Shown: piece after piece, positions 43,546 through 53,515 of the stretch
How the letters are laid out: every line of letters starts with the position of its first letter
How positions within the stretch are numbered: the first letter of the stretch is position 1
DNA from: Bacteroidia bacterium
GTDB lineage: Bacteria > Bacteroidota > Bacteroidia > Cytophagales > Cyclobacteriaceae
Assembly (NCBI GenBank): GCA_030425425.1
Contig: JAUIAO010000018.1
Span: 1-64,000 of the forward strand
Direction of reading: 5' to 3'
Length of the DNA stretch: 64,000 nucleotides
The notes under the pieces: model-generated
Seen by the model: only the letters and a program-made list of their open reading frames with translations
Told to the model about the DNA's origin: nothing
Databases searched by the model: none
Translations under genes and position numbers: made by a program

Positions 43546-44304
43546 TTGCATAAATACTTTGCCAAAACGCTATTTCTAGGTAAAAAGGTTGAATATCTGT
43601 CAGAATGTCAGAGCACCAATCAGATTTTGAGTCATCAATATCAAAACCAGCAATTGATGGAAGGTCATATAATCTGGGCCGATCACCAAACCAATGGCAA
43701 AGGTCAGCGGGGCAATGTATGGCTCAGTGAACCCGGAGAAAATCTTCTGTTTTCAATATTGCTCAAGCCAAATACTTTGCTTCCAAAGCAAGCTTATCTA
43801 GTTAATATCGTGTCTGGTATCGCAGTAATTGATTGTTTAAACCAAATGTTTGAAGCTACTTTCGAGTTGAAATGGCCGAATGATGTTTATGTGAATGATC
43901 AAAAGATTGCGGGTATTCTAGTGGAGACATCCATAGAATCTGGAAGAGTAGGTGCAGCTACAGTTGGGATCGGTCTGAATGTCAATCAAAAGCATTTCTC
44001 AATACCAACTGCTACTTCTCTTTATATATTGAATGGTACTACTGCAGATCGGGGAAGTATATTGGAGCAGTTGATTATTTCTCTGGAGAAATATTATCTG
44101 ATATTAAAGAGCGGGGCAATTTCCAGATTAATTTCTGATTATTATAAAGTGATGAGGTGGAGAGGAGAACTTCACACTTTTGAAGCCGATAGAGAGCGTT
44201 TCGAAGGTGAAATCATAGGTATAGATGATACCGGAAGATTACTTATTCGAACCAATCAGAAGGTTAGGCGGTTTGATGTCAAAGAAGTCAAATTCCTTTA
44301 TTAA
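43546..44304 (+). CDS. birA: Biotin-[acetyl-CoA-carboxylase] ligase (monofunctional)
   Basis: A 252-residue biotin protein ligase that charges biotin carrier proteins such as the one at 51203-51697. The biotinyl-AMP loop is NGKGQRGNVWLSEPGENLLF, and LKWPNDVYVNDQKIAGILVE is the conserved catalytic core. There is no N-terminal helix-turn-helix, so unlike E. coli BirA it should not act as a repressor. The start is a TTG at 43546; no upstream ATG is available. Confidence 0.92.
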   Translation: MHKYFAKTLFLGKKVEYLSECQSTNQILSHQYQNQQLMEGHIIWADHQTNGKGQRGNVWLSEPGENLLFSILLKPNTLLPKQAYLVNIVSGIAVIDCLNQMFEATFELKWPNDVYVNDQKIAGILVETSIESGRVGAATVGIGLNVNQKHFSIPTATSLYILNGTTADRGSILEQLIISLEKYYLILKSGAISRLISDYYKVMRWRGELHTFEADRERFEGEIIGIDDTGRLLIRTNQKVRRFDVKEVKFLY

Positions 44305-44325
44305 ATCCGAAAACATTTAATTAAC

Positions 44326-44333
44326 TAATTTTG
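44326..44333 (+). promoter_or_regulatory. -7 box of the ahcY promoter
   Basis: TAATTTTG matches TAnnTTTG and lies 20 bp upstream of the ahcY ATG. A start around 44339 would give a leader of about 15 bases. A matching -33 TTTG at normal spacing is not clear. Confidence 0.4.
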
Positions 44334-44353
44334 CCCTCCGAAATACAAAAATC

Positions 44354-45661
44354 ATGAGTGAACAGACACTAACATTTAAAGTAAAAGACATTAATCTGGC
44401 CGAATATGGCCGAAACGAAATCAAACTTGCAGAAGCTGAAATGCCAGGATTGATGGCATTGAGAGAGGAATATGGTGCAAGTAAACCCCTAAAAGGTGCA
44501 AGGATTGCTGGCTGCCTACACATGACTATCCAAACTGCCGTTTTAATTGAAACATTGAAAGAATTAGGTGCAGAAGTAAGCTGGTCTTCATGTAATATAT
44601 TCTCTACTCAGGATCATGCCGCTGCAGCGATTGCAAAAGCGGGCATTCCCGTTTTTGCCTGGAAAGGAATGAACGAAGAAGAGTTCAACTGGTGTATCGA
44701 GCAGACTCTATTTGCATTTGAAGATGGTAAGCCGCTGAACATGATTCTTGACGATGGTGGTGATTTGACCAATATGGTCTTAGATGAATACCCAGAATTG
44801 GTAGAGGGGATCAACGGACTTTCTGAAGAAACCACTACAGGTGTTCACAGACTTTATGAAAGAATGAAAAACGGCACACTACCAATGCCTGCCATCAACG
44901 TGAACGATTCTGTAACTAAGTCGAAATTTGATAACAAATACGGATGTAAAGAATCATTGGTAGATGCGATCAGGAGAGCAACAGATTTGATGTTGGCTGG
45001 TAAAGTAGCCGTGGTTGCCGGATACGGTGATGTTGGTAAAGGATCAGCTGCTTCATTAAGAGGAGCTGGGGTTCGAGTGATTGTAACTGAAATCGACCCT
45101 ATTTGTGCACTTCAGGCCGCAATGGACGGTTTTGAGGTGAAGAAAATGGTGGATGCAGTGCCAAGAGCAGATATCATTGTTACAGCCACAGGAAACAAGG
45201 ATATCATCAAGGCAGAGCACTTCAAGTTGATGCATGACAAGACGATTGTATGTAATATCGGACATTTCGACAATGAAATCGATATGGCATGGCTCAATGG
45301 CAACTATGGCAACACCAAAGTAGAGATCAAGCCTCAGGTGGATTTATACAATATCGATGGAAATGAAATTATTGTATTGGCCGAAGGTAGGTTGGTGAAC
45401 CTTGGTTGTGCTACCGGTCACCCTTCATTCGTGATGTCAAACTCTTTCACAAACCAGACATTGGCACAGATCGAATTGTGGAACAACGTAGAAAACTACG
45501 AAAACGCAGTTTACACCTTGCCAAAACATTTGGATGAAAAAGTGGCGGCTTTGCACCTTGCAAAAATTGGTGTGGAACTAGATACTCTGAGCGAAGATCA
45601 AGCTTCATACATTGGAGTGACCGTAGAGGGTCCATTCAAACCAGAACATTACAGATATTAA
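44354..45661 (+). CDS. ahcY: Adenosylhomocysteinase
   Basis: A 435-residue cytoplasmic enzyme that splits S-adenosylhomocysteine to adenosine and homocysteine, relieving product inhibition of methyltransferases. NAD-binding residues lie in [20 protein letters not shown]; substrate-domain segments are [20 protein letters not shown] and [13 protein letters not shown]; the C-terminus ends in the conserved EHYRY that reaches the partner NAD site. Full length. A strong terminator follows 20 bp after the stop, so it is monocistronic. Confidence 0.97.
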   Translation: MSEQTLTFKVKDINLAEYGRNEIKLAEAEMPGLMALREEYGASKPLKGARIAGCLHMTIQTAVLIETLKELGAEVSWSSCNIFSTQDHAAAAIAKAGIPVFAWKGMNEEEFNWCIEQTLFAFEDGKPLNMILDDGGDLTNMVLDEYPELVEGINGLSEETTTGVHRLYERMKNGTLPMPAINVNDSVTKSKFDNKYGCKESLVDAIRRATDLMLAGKVAVVAGYGDVGKGSAASLRGAGVRVIVTEIDPICALQAAMDGFEVKKMVDAVPRADIIVTATGNKDIIKAEHFKLMHDKTIVCNIGHFDNEIDMAWLNGNYGNTKVEIKPQVDLYNIDGNEIIVLAEGRLVNLGCATGHPSFVMSNSFTNQTLAQIELWNNVENYENAVYTLPKHLDEKVAALHLAKIGVELDTLSEDQASYIGVTVEGPFKPEHYRY

Positions 45662-45681
45662 TTTTGTAAAATCATAATTGG

Positions 45682-45713
45682 AAGGCTGCTATTTTTGATG
45701 GCAGCCTTTTTTT
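45682..45713 (+). terminator. Intrinsic terminator of ahcY
   Basis: AAGGCTGC and GCAGCCTT form a perfect 8-bp stem around an 11-base loop, followed by T residues to 45713. Confidence 0.85.
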
Positions 45714-45800
45714 GTGAAATATAGACGCTTAAACATCAGGCCTCTTGCGCCAGGCCTAATCATATATGAATACTACATTTTGGCCTATGGACTCTAAATT

Positions 45801-46880
45801 GTGAGAATTCTATTTACTACCCATCAGGGAGAGTTAGCTGGAGCTACCTTATCGATTACTTACTTAGCTCAAGGTTTGGCAAAAAACGGACATGAAATTC
45901 ATGTTGCCTGTGAACAAGGCTGTCTTTTATGGAAGAATTTGAATAAGGTAGATGGAGTATTTCCTCATGATATAAGATTTCAATCGTATTTAGATTTTAA
46001 AGCTGCAAAAGCACTTTCGTTAATCGTACGGGAATTTCAAATTGACTTAATTAATGCGCAAGGAGGGAAGGATAGGAATCTCGTAATTCTAGCCAAATGG
46101 ATATGCCGGTTAAGCGCCAAGATTGTGTTTACCAGGCGTCAGAGACCCAGAGATGAACCTTGGATCAAAAGATGGTTTCATCTGAATGGCACGGATGGCA
46201 TTGTGATGGTCAGTCATGGGTTAAAGAAGATATTCGTGAAGAAAGGATATCCTGAGTACCGACTTAAAGTAATTCACAATGGAGTAGATCCAGGTCTTAT
46301 TCCACAATTGGGTGATAAAGAACGTAAAAAAATCAGAGTGGAGTATGGCCTTCAAGGTCGGGTAGTGGGTTGTCTAAGTAGGAAAAAGATCCAAGAGGAT
46401 ATTATCCGAGCTCTGAAATATCTCCCGGAAGATATTACTTTTCTTTTTGTGGGAATAGAACGATTGGATTTGCAGCATGTCATTGATAAAGAAAATCCGC
46501 ATCAACAATTAGTTTTTACTGGGGAAGTAGCACATCAAGAGGCTTTACAATATCTACAATTAATGGATGTCAATATTTTGGCATCACATATGGAAGGCTT
46601 TGGGTTAGTTCTGGTGGAAGCGATGCTCAGCAAAGTCGCAGTAGTAGCATCTGATTTTGGTGGGATTCCTGATATCATCGATGATCAGATCAATGGGTTG
46701 CTTTATGAAAATAGCCAGCCTCAGCATCTTGCTGACTGTGTCAATAAGTTGTTGACCAATGATGAGTTTAGATTAAAGCTGATCAAAAATGGCCATGAAA
46801 AGGCATTGAGAAATTTTACCATAGATCGGGTAATCAAAGATTATGAGAAATATTTCACGGAATTGGTTTGCCAGAATTGA
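45801..46880 (+). CDS. Family 4 glycosyltransferase (LPS core-like)
   Basis: A 359-residue GT-B enzyme with a GTG start. The acceptor loop is FTTHQGELAGATLSITYLAQ; the donor half shows GCLSRKKIQEDIIRALKYLP and then ASHMEGFGLVLVEAMLSKVA with the E-x7-E motif, and SDFGGIPDIIDDQINGLLYE. It ends 26 bp inside the convergent GT2 gene. Isolated from the large polysaccharide locus, the two genes may act on lipooligosaccharide core, as the GT2 neighbour looks like a WaaE/KdtX type; this is inference. Confidence 0.87.
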   Translation: MRILFTTHQGELAGATLSITYLAQGLAKNGHEIHVACEQGCLLWKNLNKVDGVFPHDIRFQSYLDFKAAKALSLIVREFQIDLINAQGGKDRNLVILAKWICRLSAKIVFTRRQRPRDEPWIKRWFHLNGTDGIVMVSHGLKKIFVKKGYPEYRLKVIHNGVDPGLIPQLGDKERKKIRVEYGLQGRVVGCLSRKKIQEDIIRALKYLPEDITFLFVGIERLDLQHVIDKENPHQQLVFTGEVAHQEALQYLQLMDVNILASHMEGFGLVLVEAMLSKVAVVASDFGGIPDIIDDQINGLLYENSQPQHLADCVNKLLTNDEFRLKLIKNGHEKALRNFTIDRVIKDYEKYFTELVCQN

Positions 46881-47637
46881 GCTGTCTTAGGTATTTGTAT
46901 TTGAGCCACTTTCCCTTCATACTTTCCACTGTTATTTGCCAACCCAATCTGCCGTCTAAAAAACCACCTTTAAAACAATAATTTTTCAAAAAGTAGAACA
47001 AAGGACTTAGATACATTGACCAAATTCCGTTCGTTTTACCTTCGTTAAAGTAGCTTTTTGCAGCTATGATTGCATAGTTGTGTGTCTGAGTTTCATGTTC
47101 AGCGAGTGATTCAAAAGTAAAGTGAAGCAAGTTGCCATCAAGTTTTTTCGCTTTCCCATCATGGAGAGTCACCTTGTCATGTGGATTCAACCCTCCCCAG
47201 TAAGCTTTTTTCTTATGCCATAGCCTGAATTTCCAATCAGGGTACCAATCACCATGGTTGATCCATTTTCCGCAGTAGAATGAGTGGCGATTGAATGAAT
47301 AGCCATTAGCCTTAAACCCATTTTTCTTTTCTGTCAAAATTGAATTCACCAGTTCTTGTGAAAGTACTTCGTCACCATCTAGTGCAATGACATGATCAAA
47401 TTTGGTGAGGGAAAGCGCATATTGCTTTTGTTCAATTTGCCCCGAATACAGGCGCTGATAAAACCGAACTCTGAAATTTTGGCAGATATCTGCTGTTTTG
47501 TCATTAGAATAAGAATCAACGACAACAATCTCATCTGCAACTTCTAAAAGGCTAGTCAAGCACTTTTCGATATGATATGCTTCATTATAAGTAATAACTA
47601 CAGCCGATAATTTTTCCTTATATCCACTCATATTCAT
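46855..47637 (-). CDS. Family 2 glycosyltransferase, WaaE/KdtX-like
   Basis: A 260-residue GT2 enzyme of the lipopolysaccharide core beta-1,4-glucosyltransferase group. It begins LSAVVITYNEAYHIEKCLTS, has EIVVVDSYSNDKTADIC, and DHVIALDGDEVLSQELVNSI as DxD. The segment WINHGDWYPDWKFRLWHKKK is characteristic of this subgroup. A terminal hydrophobic-aromatic segment (MYLSPLFYFLKNYCFKGGF) may associate with the membrane. It overlaps the GT4 gene tail-to-tail by 26 bp. Confidence 0.9.
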   Translation of the reverse strand: MNMSGYKEKLSAVVITYNEAYHIEKCLTSLLEVADEIVVVDSYSNDKTADICQNFRVRFYQRLYSGQIEQKQYALSLTKFDHVIALDGDEVLSQELVNSILTEKKNGFKANGYSFNRHSFYCGKWINHGDWYPDWKFRLWHKKKAYWGGLNPHDKVTLHDGKAKKLDGNLLHFTFESLAEHETQTHNYAIIAAKSYFNEGKTNGIWSMYLSPLFYFLKNYCFKGGFLDGRLGWQITVESMKGKWLKYKYLRQLNSGKPIP

Positions 47638-47793
47638 TCATAATCCCCAAAACATACCTTTCTTACTCCTCTGTGTCACCTTTACTACATTTCATTCCTA
47701 TGATTAAAACTAACATTGTATTCAGGAATTCGTAAAACCTGTACATACATTCATTCTACTTCCAATTGGCGTAGTATTTGATCAACTAGAGAC

Positions 47794-48399
47794 ATGCAAG
47801 AGGTCGCAAATAAAAACATTACCGAAGAACAAATTCAAAAAGTCAAGTATTCTGATCTGGTTCGAAAAGATATTTTCAACAATGAATTTCTGCCTTATCT
47901 GGATGCTATGTACAATTTTGCTTATCGTCTGACATTCGATGAGGATGACTCAAAAGATCTTGTTCAGGACACATATATGAAGGCTTACAGGTTCATCAAT
48001 AGCTTTCAGCGTGGTACCAATGCAAAAGCTTGGTTGTACAGAATTTTGAAAAACTCATTTATTAATGATTACAGAAAGAAGAGTAAGCAGCCAGCAAAAG
48101 TTGATTATCAAGAGGTAGAGAACTTCTACAATTCAGAAAATGTTGATGAGAATAAGACCGTCGATCTTAGAATTGATACTGTAAAGGATATGATCGGAGA
48201 TGAGGTGTCCAATGCACTAAATGCTCTGGCTGTAGATTTCAGAACGGTCATTATTCTATGTGATTTGGAAGGCTTTACTTATGAGGAAATGGCCAAAATA
48301 CTGGACATCCCTATTGGTACGGTAAGATCCAGGTTACATAGAGCAAGAAACCTTTTAAAGGAAAAACTGAATACCTATGCCAAAAGCATGGGATATTGA
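47794..48399 (+). CDS. ECF-type RNA polymerase sigma factor
   Basis: A 201-residue sigma-70 family factor of the extracytoplasmic-function class. Region 2 is YNFAYRLTFDEDDSKDLVQD and TYMKAYRFINSFQRGTNAKA; region 4 is CDLEGFTYEEMAKILDIPIG then TVRSRLHRARNLLKEKL. The intervening linker carries a charged patch instead of region 3. It precedes a small zinc-type anti-sigma gene by 39 bp. It is divergent from the GT2 gene; no obvious own-type promoter was identified upstream. Confidence 0.93.
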   Translation: MQEVANKNITEEQIQKVKYSDLVRKDIFNNEFLPYLDAMYNFAYRLTFDEDDSKDLVQDTYMKAYRFINSFQRGTNAKAWLYRILKNSFINDYRKKSKQPAKVDYQEVENFYNSENVDENKTVDLRIDTVKDMIGDEVSNALNALAVDFRTVIILCDLEGFTYEEMAKILDIPIGTVRSRLHRARNLLKEKLNTYAKSMGY

Positions 48400-48438
48400 T
48401 ATTTTTGTTAATTGAGAAACTGAACCAAATCTAATTTC

Positions 48439-48702
48439 ATGTCTGCTAATTCTGAATCGAAACATTCTCCTTGTAAAGAATATGCTCAATGTCTTGAATA
48501 CCTCCATTTAATGCTCGATAATGAAGCGACCAAAGAGCAGAAGACTTTTCTAATGGATCACATTGATAAGTGCATGGTTTGTTTTGAACAGTACGAAGTT
48601 GAAAAGCAGTTGAGGTTATTAATCAAAACTGGAGTAACAAGTCAGCCGGTTCCAGTAGATTTGGCCAATCAAATCAAAAACAAAGTTTTTCAATCTGCAT
48701 AA
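48439..48702 (+). CDS. Zinc-binding anti-sigma factor (ZAS type)
   Basis: An 87-residue soluble protein with a Zn-binding H-x3-C-x2-C motif in DHIDKCMVCFEQY and an upstream Cys (KEYAQCLEYLHLMLDNEATK) as the fourth ligand. It lacks a membrane segment, so it would be a cytoplasmic regulator of the adjacent sigma factor, perhaps responding to redox state through its cysteines. It ends 2 bp before gmk. Confidence 0.85.
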   Translation: MSANSESKHSPCKEYAQCLEYLHLMLDNEATKEQKTFLMDHIDKCMVCFEQYEVEKQLRLLIKTGVTSQPVPVDLANQIKNKVFQSA

Positions 48703-48704
48703 TT

Positions 48705-49274
48705 ATGGCTCAAGGCAAGGCGGTTATTTTTTGTGCTCCATCAGGGGCAGGCAAAACCACCATCGTAAAACACCTCATCGATAAAATTCCACAATTAAAA
48801 TTTTCTGTGTCGGCAACTACCAGACCCATGCGAGCGGGAGTTGAAAAAGATGGAAAAGATTACCATTTCTTGTCTTCTGAGCAATTTGAGGATAAAATCC
48901 AAAATAATGAATTGCTCGAATGGGAGGAAGTCTATCAAGGAGTTCGTTACGGTACCTTGAAAGAAGAGGTAGATAGAATTTGGGACTCAGGAAATCATGT
49001 AATATTTGATGTGGACGTGGAAGGAGGCCTTAAATTGAAAGCGGCTCTTGGAGATGATGCATTAGGCATTTTTGTGAGTGTGGAGAGTGTAGAGGTTTTA
49101 GCTGAACGTTTAAGAAATCGAAATACGGATAGCGAAGAATCATTGAACAAGCGTATTGCCAAAGCAGCTGAAGAAATGGCATATGCTCCAAAATTTGATC
49201 AAATATTGATCAACAGTGATTTGAATGAGGCTTTTGAAAAGGCAGAAAGACTGGTTTTAGACTTTATAAAATGA
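48705..49274 (+). CDS. gmk: Guanylate kinase
   Basis: A 189-residue enzyme phosphorylating GMP to GDP. P-loop FCAPSGAGKTTIVKHL at residues 9-24, the GMP-binding region TTRPMRAGVEKDGKDYHFLS, and GVRYGTLKEEVDRIWDSGNH are family-typical. Start ATG is 2 bp after the anti-sigma stop; the stop overlaps nadD by 4 bp. Confidence 0.97.
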   Translation: MAQGKAVIFCAPSGAGKTTIVKHLIDKIPQLKFSVSATTRPMRAGVEKDGKDYHFLSSEQFEDKIQNNELLEWEEVYQGVRYGTLKEEVDRIWDSGNHVIFDVDVEGGLKLKAALGDDALGIFVSVESVEVLAERLRNRNTDSEESLNKRIAKAAEEMAYAPKFDQILINSDLNEAFEKAERLVLDFIK

Positions 49275-49846
49275 AAATTGGATTATTCTTTGGTTCTTTC
49301 AATCCGATACACATTGGTCATTTGATCATTGCCAATATCATCTATGAAGTGACCGAGCTCGAAGAAATTTGGTTCATTGTATCTCCTCAAAACCCATTTA
49401 AAAGGAATAAAAATTTACTCCATGAATTTGATCGGTATGATCTGGTTCAGGCTGCAATAGGTGACGAATATCATTTCAGAGTATCTGACGTGGAGTTTAA
49501 CATGCCCAAACCTAGCTATACGATCGATACGCTGGCGGTGCTATCCGATAAATATCCGGAGCACGATTTTAAGCTGATCATAGGAGAGGATAATCTTGCA
49601 TCTTTTCCAAAATGGAAAAATCATGAGGTGATTTTGGAAAATCATGGTTTGCTGGTGTACCCAAGACCAGACTCTAAGCCTACTGAGATGGATCAGCACC
49701 CAAACGTAAAGTTTGTGGATGCGCCTAAAATGGATATTTCGGCAACATTGATTAGAAAAATGATAAAATCCGGCCACTCAGTCCGATATTTATTACCAGA
49801 TTCAGTAGCCGGATTAATTAAGTCAAGAAAATTTTTCCTGGAGTAA
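49271..49846 (+). CDS. nadD: Nicotinate-nucleotide adenylyltransferase
   Basis: A 191-residue enzyme forming nicotinate adenine dinucleotide from NaMN and ATP in NAD synthesis. The nucleotidyltransferase motif is FGSFNPIHIGHLIIANII, and the ISxTxxR-type motif is DISATLIRKMIKSGHSVRYL. It overlaps gmk by ATGA and ends 12 bp before the convergent frr gene without a visible terminator between them. Confidence 0.95.
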   Translation: MKIGLFFGSFNPIHIGHLIIANIIYEVTELEEIWFIVSPQNPFKRNKNLLHEFDRYDLVQAAIGDEYHFRVSDVEFNMPKPSYTIDTLAVLSDKYPEHDFKLIIGEDNLASFPKWKNHEVILENHGLLVYPRPDSKPTEMDQHPNVKFVDAPKMDISATLIRKMIKSGHSVRYLLPDSVAGLIKSRKFFLE

Positions 49847-49858
49847 AAAGTTTGAACC

Positions 49859-50419
49859 TTATATGGTCATGATGTCTTTTTCTTTCGCATCCATCATGTC
49901 ATCCAATCTCTTAGTGTGATTATCCGTTAATTTCTGAACTTCATCCTCTGCAGATTTTACCATATCTTCAGCCACACCATCCTTCAGTAATTTTTTGAGG
50001 GAATCCATCACTTCTTTTCTTACGTTTCTGACGCTTATTTTACCATTTTCAATTTCTGCTTTTGCTTGTTTCACCAATGATAGTCGTCTTTCTTCAGTAA
50101 GCGGCGGAATATTAATTCTGATCAATTCACCATCATTTTGTGGATTGAATCCCAAATTTGAATTAATGATCATTCTTTCTATATCGGCAATCATCTTTTT
50201 TTCAAAAGGTCTGATGCTGATCGTGCGGGCGTCTGGTGTTGTCACAGAAGCCACCTGATTGAGAGGAGTCATAGCTCCGTAATACTCAACAGAAAGTCCA
50301 TCCAGCATTGAAGGAGTAGCTTTGCCTGCTCTGATTTTCGTCAATTCATGATTGGCATGTTCCACAGATTTATCCATCTGCTCATCAGCGTGCTCCAAAT
50401 AAAAGTCTATATCTTCCAT
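49859..50419 (-). CDS. frr: Ribosome recycling factor
   Basis: A 186-residue factor that, with EF-G, dissociates the post-termination ribosome. Segments ELTKIRAGKATPSMLDGLSV, YYGAMTPLNQVASVTTPDAR, and the triple-helix parts RRLSLVKQAKAEIENGKISV and VRKEVMDSLKKLLKDG match RRF throughout. It lies 4 bp downstream of pyrH on the minus strand, the usual pyrH-frr pair. Confidence 0.97.
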   Translation of the reverse strand: MEDIDFYLEHADEQMDKSVEHANHELTKIRAGKATPSMLDGLSVEYYGAMTPLNQVASVTTPDARTISIRPFEKKMIADIERMIINSNLGFNPQNDGELIRINIPPLTEERRLSLVKQAKAEIENGKISVRNVRKEVMDSLKKLLKDGVAEDMVKSAEDEVQKLTDNHTKRLDDMMDAKEKDIMTI

Positions 50420-50423
50420 CTTG

Positions 50424-51128
50424 TTATTTAATTAAGGTTCCTACTTCAGCCCCTTCTACAATGCTATGTAGATTGCCAGGCTTATTCATATCAAAGACGA
50501 TGATAGGCAAGTTATTTTCCATACATAGGGTAAAAGCCGTCATGTCCATGATGCTTAATCCTTTTTCATAAGCTTCCTGGAAAGAAAGCTCTGAGTATTT
50601 GGTCGCGCTAGGATCTTTCTCAGGGTCGGCAGTATAAACACCATCTACTCTGGTTCCTTTTAGCACCACATCTGCTTCAACCTCTATTGCCCTCAGACTA
50701 GCTGTGGAATCAGTGGTAAAATATGGGTTACCAATTCCTGCACCGAAAATGACAATTCTACCTTTTTCTAAATGTCTGATTGCTCGCCTTCTTATAAATG
50801 GTTCGCAAACTTGTTCCATTTTCAAACCCGACATTAGTCTGGTATACATTCCGTGTTTTTCCAATGCACTTTGCAAAGCCATCGCATTGATCACGGTAGC
50901 AAGCATTCCCATATAATCACCTTGCACTCGATCTATACCTGATTTTTCTCCATCTACTCCTCTGAATATATTTCCCCCACCTATCACAATCGCCAATTCA
51001 AGACCCAGGTCATGAACCTTCTTTATCTCATTGGCATATTGCTCTAGTCTATTAGAGTCTATTCCATGTTGTTTTTCACCCATTAGGGCCTCTCCACTTA
51101 GCTTTAGAAGCAATCTCTTATATTTCAT
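50424..51128 (-). CDS. pyrH: Uridylate kinase
   Basis: A 234-residue UMP kinase of the amino-acid-kinase fold. [14 protein letters not shown] gives the phosphate loop, [12 protein letters not shown] the glycine-rich loop, and [20 protein letters not shown] and [20 protein letters not shown]-type sequence ([19 protein letters not shown]) the nucleotide site. Co-transcribed with frr. TAATTTTG on the minus strand at 51164-51171, 36 bp before the ATG, is a likely -7 box. Confidence 0.97.
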   Translation of the reverse strand: MKYKRLLLKLSGEALMGEKQHGIDSNRLEQYANEIKKVHDLGLELAIVIGGGNIFRGVDGEKSGIDRVQGDYMGMLATVINAMALQSALEKHGMYTRLMSGLKMEQVCEPFIRRRAIRHLEKGRIVIFGAGIGNPYFTTDSTASLRAIEVEADVVLKGTRVDGVYTADPEKDPSATKYSELSFQEAYEKGLSIMDMTAFTLCMENNLPIIVFDMNKPGNLHSIVEGAEVGTLIK

Positions 51129-51163
51129 AATGTCTTTTCCGTTTGACAGAGCTTAAAATCGCA

Positions 51164-51171
51164 CAAAATTA
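51164..51171 (-). promoter_or_regulatory. -7 box of the pyrH-frr promoter
   Basis: TAATTTTG on the minus strand matches TAnnTTTG. It would give a leader of about 30 bases before pyrH. The -33 box is not clear at normal spacing. Confidence 0.35.
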
Positions 51172-51202
51172 AAAAGTTTATCCAACCAGTAACGTTCGCA
51201 GC

Positions 51203-51697
51203 TTAAAAAGAAACAAGAACTTGATTTTTCTCAACATTCTGACCTTTGGAAACATGCACCTTTTCTATGGTCCCATTTACAGGCGACTTGATTGCGTTTT
51301 CCATTTTCATTGCTTCGAGAATCAAAATAATATCACCTTCCTGAATCTCTTGTCCTTCACTGACATTCACTTCTAAAATTGATCCAGGCATAGGAGCAGC
51401 AATCTCGTTGATGGTTTCTTCCAATGATATATCCATGCCCAATTCCTCAAGAATTTGAGCGATATGATCTTTTACCGATAGGTTAATGATGCGACCATTA
51501 ATCTTAATCTTGAGATTGTTCCCGTCTTTCTCCAACAGGTGTATATTGAATACCTTAGAATCTTTTATAAGTAGATACTCCTTTTCGTTGGTTTTAGTCA
51601 ACTGATAATTCATCAAATGATTATCAATATACAATTCACCATTCTGTTCTGATAACTCTAAATTGGAAGAATCTTCAAAATCGATTTTGAGCTTCAT
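51203..51697 (-). CDS. Biotin carboxyl carrier protein of an acyl-CoA carboxylase
   Basis: A 164-residue protein with a C-terminal biotinyl domain: PGSILEVNVSEGQEIQEGDI, ILILEAMKMENAIKSPVNGT with the biotinylated Lys in AMKM, and KVHVSKGQNVEKNQVLVSF. The N-terminal half is a separate beta-rich domain as in the small carrier subunits of propionyl-/methylmalonyl-CoA carboxylases rather than classic AccB. The carboxylase partner genes are not in the window; BirA at 43546 should modify it. Confidence 0.88.
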   Translation of the reverse strand: MKLKIDFEDSSNLELSEQNGELYIDNHLMNYQLTKTNEKEYLLIKDSKVFNIHLLEKDGNNLKIKINGRIINLSVKDHIAQILEELGMDISLEETINEIAAPMPGSILEVNVSEGQEIQEGDIILILEAMKMENAIKSPVNGTIEKVHVSKGQNVEKNQVLVSF

Positions 51698-51831
51698 TTT
51701 GTGGGTGTTTTGATCTCACCACTATATTAATCAATAAGCTGCTTAATTAATCTATAAAATACAGTTTGGCCCGTTAGAAATCTCTTGTAAAAAATGAATT
51801 GAAAAACATTTAGAGATTTAAGAACAAAAAT

Positions 51832-51861
51832 TTGATTAAAATAAAAAAGCGTATAATTTTG
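51832..51861 (+). promoter_or_regulatory. Promoter of the tRNA-tuf cluster
   Basis: TTG at 51832-51834, a 19-bp spacer, and TAATTTTG at 51854-51861 match the Bacteroidota consensus closely. The start near 51867 would give a leader of about 55 bases before tRNA-Tyr, leading into the tRNA, tuf and possibly secE-rpoC transcripts. Confidence 0.6.
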
Positions 51862-51922
51862 CATTCCCTTTTTCGGGCAGTACCGAGGACGGGATGTACT
51901 TTGAATCATTTATAATCTAGTT

Positions 51923-52005
51923 GGGGGGATACCAAAGCGGCCAACTGGGACGGACTGTAAATCCGTTGACTTATGTCTTCGCAGGTTCGAATCCTGCTCC
52001 CCCCA
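51923..52005 (+). tRNA. tRNA-Tyr (GTA)
   Basis: An 83-base class II tRNA with long variable arm. The acceptor stem GGGGGGA pairs with TCCCCCC; anticodon GTA is at 51957-51959; the T arm is GCAGG-TTCGAAT-CCTGC. CCA is not encoded. Confidence 0.95.
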
Positions 52006-52014
52006 CATATTCAA

Positions 52015-52087
52015 GCGGGTGTAGCTCAGTTGGTAGAGCGACAGCCTTCCAAGCTGTAGGTCGCGGGTTCGAGCCTCGTCACCCGCT
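52015..52087 (+). tRNA. tRNA-Gly (TCC)
   Basis: A 73-base cloverleaf: acceptor GCGGGTG/CACCCGC, D arm with AGCTCAGTTGGTAGAGC, anticodon stem ACAGC/GCTGT with anticodon TCC at 52038-52040. Its T stem has two G-U pairs. CCA is not encoded. Confidence 0.95.
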
Positions 52088-52158
52088 CACCTTTTTTGGT
52101 GAGTCGTGATTCTTTGATTCTAAAGAATGTCTTGAATATATCCTTACATGTCCCATAA

Positions 52159-52230
<72 letters not shown>

Positions 52231-52327
52231 CATAATAAATATAGTTAAGTAAGGATTTTGTGATTGAACTGTATTTTGAATTATTATAACTAATTAGGAT
52301 TTTAAATTAAACCGAGGATTATCAGAC

Positions 52328-53515
52328 ATGGCTAAAGAAACCTTTGATCGTTCAAAACCGCACGTTAATATCGGTACTATTGGTCACGTTGACCATGGTA
52401 AAACCACATTAACTGCTGCTATTTCAGAAGTACTTTCTTCAAAAGGTCTTGCAGAGAAAAAAGACTTTTCTGCAATTGACAATGCACCTGAAGAAAAGGA
52501 AAGAGGTATTACAATTAATACTTCACACATTGAGTACCAGACTGAGAACAGACACTATGCACACGTTGACTGTCCGGGTCACGCTGACTATGTAAAGAAC
52601 ATGGTTACTGGTGCTGCTCAGATGGACGGAGCGATCATCGTGGTTGCTGCGACTGATGGTCCAATGCCACAAACAAGAGAGCATATTCTATTATCTCGTC
52701 AGGTAGGTGTACCTGCATTGGTTGTTTTCATGAATAAAGTTGACTTGGTAGATGATCCAGAACTACTTGAATTGGTAGAGATGGAAATTAGAGAGTTGCT
52801 TTCTGATTATGACTTCCCAGGAGATGACATTCCTGTAATCCAAGGTTCTGCATTGGGTGCGTTGAATGGCGAGCCTAAGTGGGTGGAAAAAGTAGAAGAG
52901 TTGATGTCTGCTGTTGATGAGTACATTCCGCTTCCAGAGCGTCTAATTGACAAAGATTTCTTGATGCCAGTTGAAGACGTATTCTCTATTACTGGTAGAG
53001 GTACTGTTGCTACAGGTAGAATCGAGAGAGGTGTTATCAACTCAGGTGATCCTGTAGACATTATTGGTATGGGAGCTGAAGGTTTGAAATCTACAATTAC
53101 TGGAGTAGAGATGTTCCGTAAGATTTTGGACAGAGGTGAAGCTGGTGATAACGTAGGATTGCTTCTAAGAGGTATCGAGAAGACTGAGATCAAAAGAGGT
53201 ATGATCATCTGTAAGCCTGGTTCAGTAACTCCTCACGCTAAGTTCAAAGCAGAAGTTTACGTGTTATCGAAAGAAGAAGGTGGTCGTCACACTCCATTCT
53301 TCAACAAATATCGTCCGCAGTTCTACTTGAGAACTACAGACGTTACAGGTGAAATCAAACTTCCAGAGAATGTGGAAATGGTTATGCCTGGTGATAACGT
53401 AACTATCGAAGTAAACTTGATCAACCCTGTTGCACTTGAAAAAGGATTGCGATTTGCAATCAGAGAAGGTGGTAGAACAGTAGGTTCTGGTCAGGTAACC
53501 GAGATTCTTGACTAA
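52328..53515 (+). CDS. tuf: Elongation factor Tu
   Basis: A 395-residue GTPase delivering aminoacyl-tRNA to the ribosome. G motifs are [20 protein letters not shown] and NKVD; the effector-loop region is [20 protein letters not shown]. Domains II and III follow ([36 protein letters not shown]). Codon use is clearly different from the polysaccharide genes, as expected for a highly expressed gene. It sits between tRNA-Thr and tRNA-Trp. Confidence 0.98.
   Translation: MAKETFDRSKPHVNIGTIGHVDHGKTTLTAAISEVLSSKGLAEKKDFSAIDNAPEEKERGITINTSHIEYQTENRHYAHVDCPGHADYVKNMVTGAAQMDGAIIVVAATDGPMPQTREHILLSRQVGVPALVVFMNKVDLVDDPELLELVEMEIRELLSDYDFPGDDIPVIQGSALGALNGEPKWVEKVEELMSAVDEYIPLPERLIDKDFLMPVEDVFSITGRGTVATGRIERGVINSGDPVDIIGMGAEGLKSTITGVEMFRKILDRGEAGDNVGLLLRGIEKTEIKRGMIICKPGSVTPHAKFKAEVYVLSKEEGGRHTPFFNKYRPQFYLRTTDVTGEIKLPENVEMVMPGDNVTIEVNLINPVALEKGLRFAIREGGRTVGSGQVTEILD

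Noticed and set aside
45738-45757. AGGCCT inverted repeat after ahcY as a regulatory site
   Set aside because: Two 6-bp self-complementary hexamers with no conserved context; the real terminator is just upstream.
51921-52109. A 62-codon plus-strand frame
   Set aside because: It is the translation of tRNA-Tyr and tRNA-Gly.
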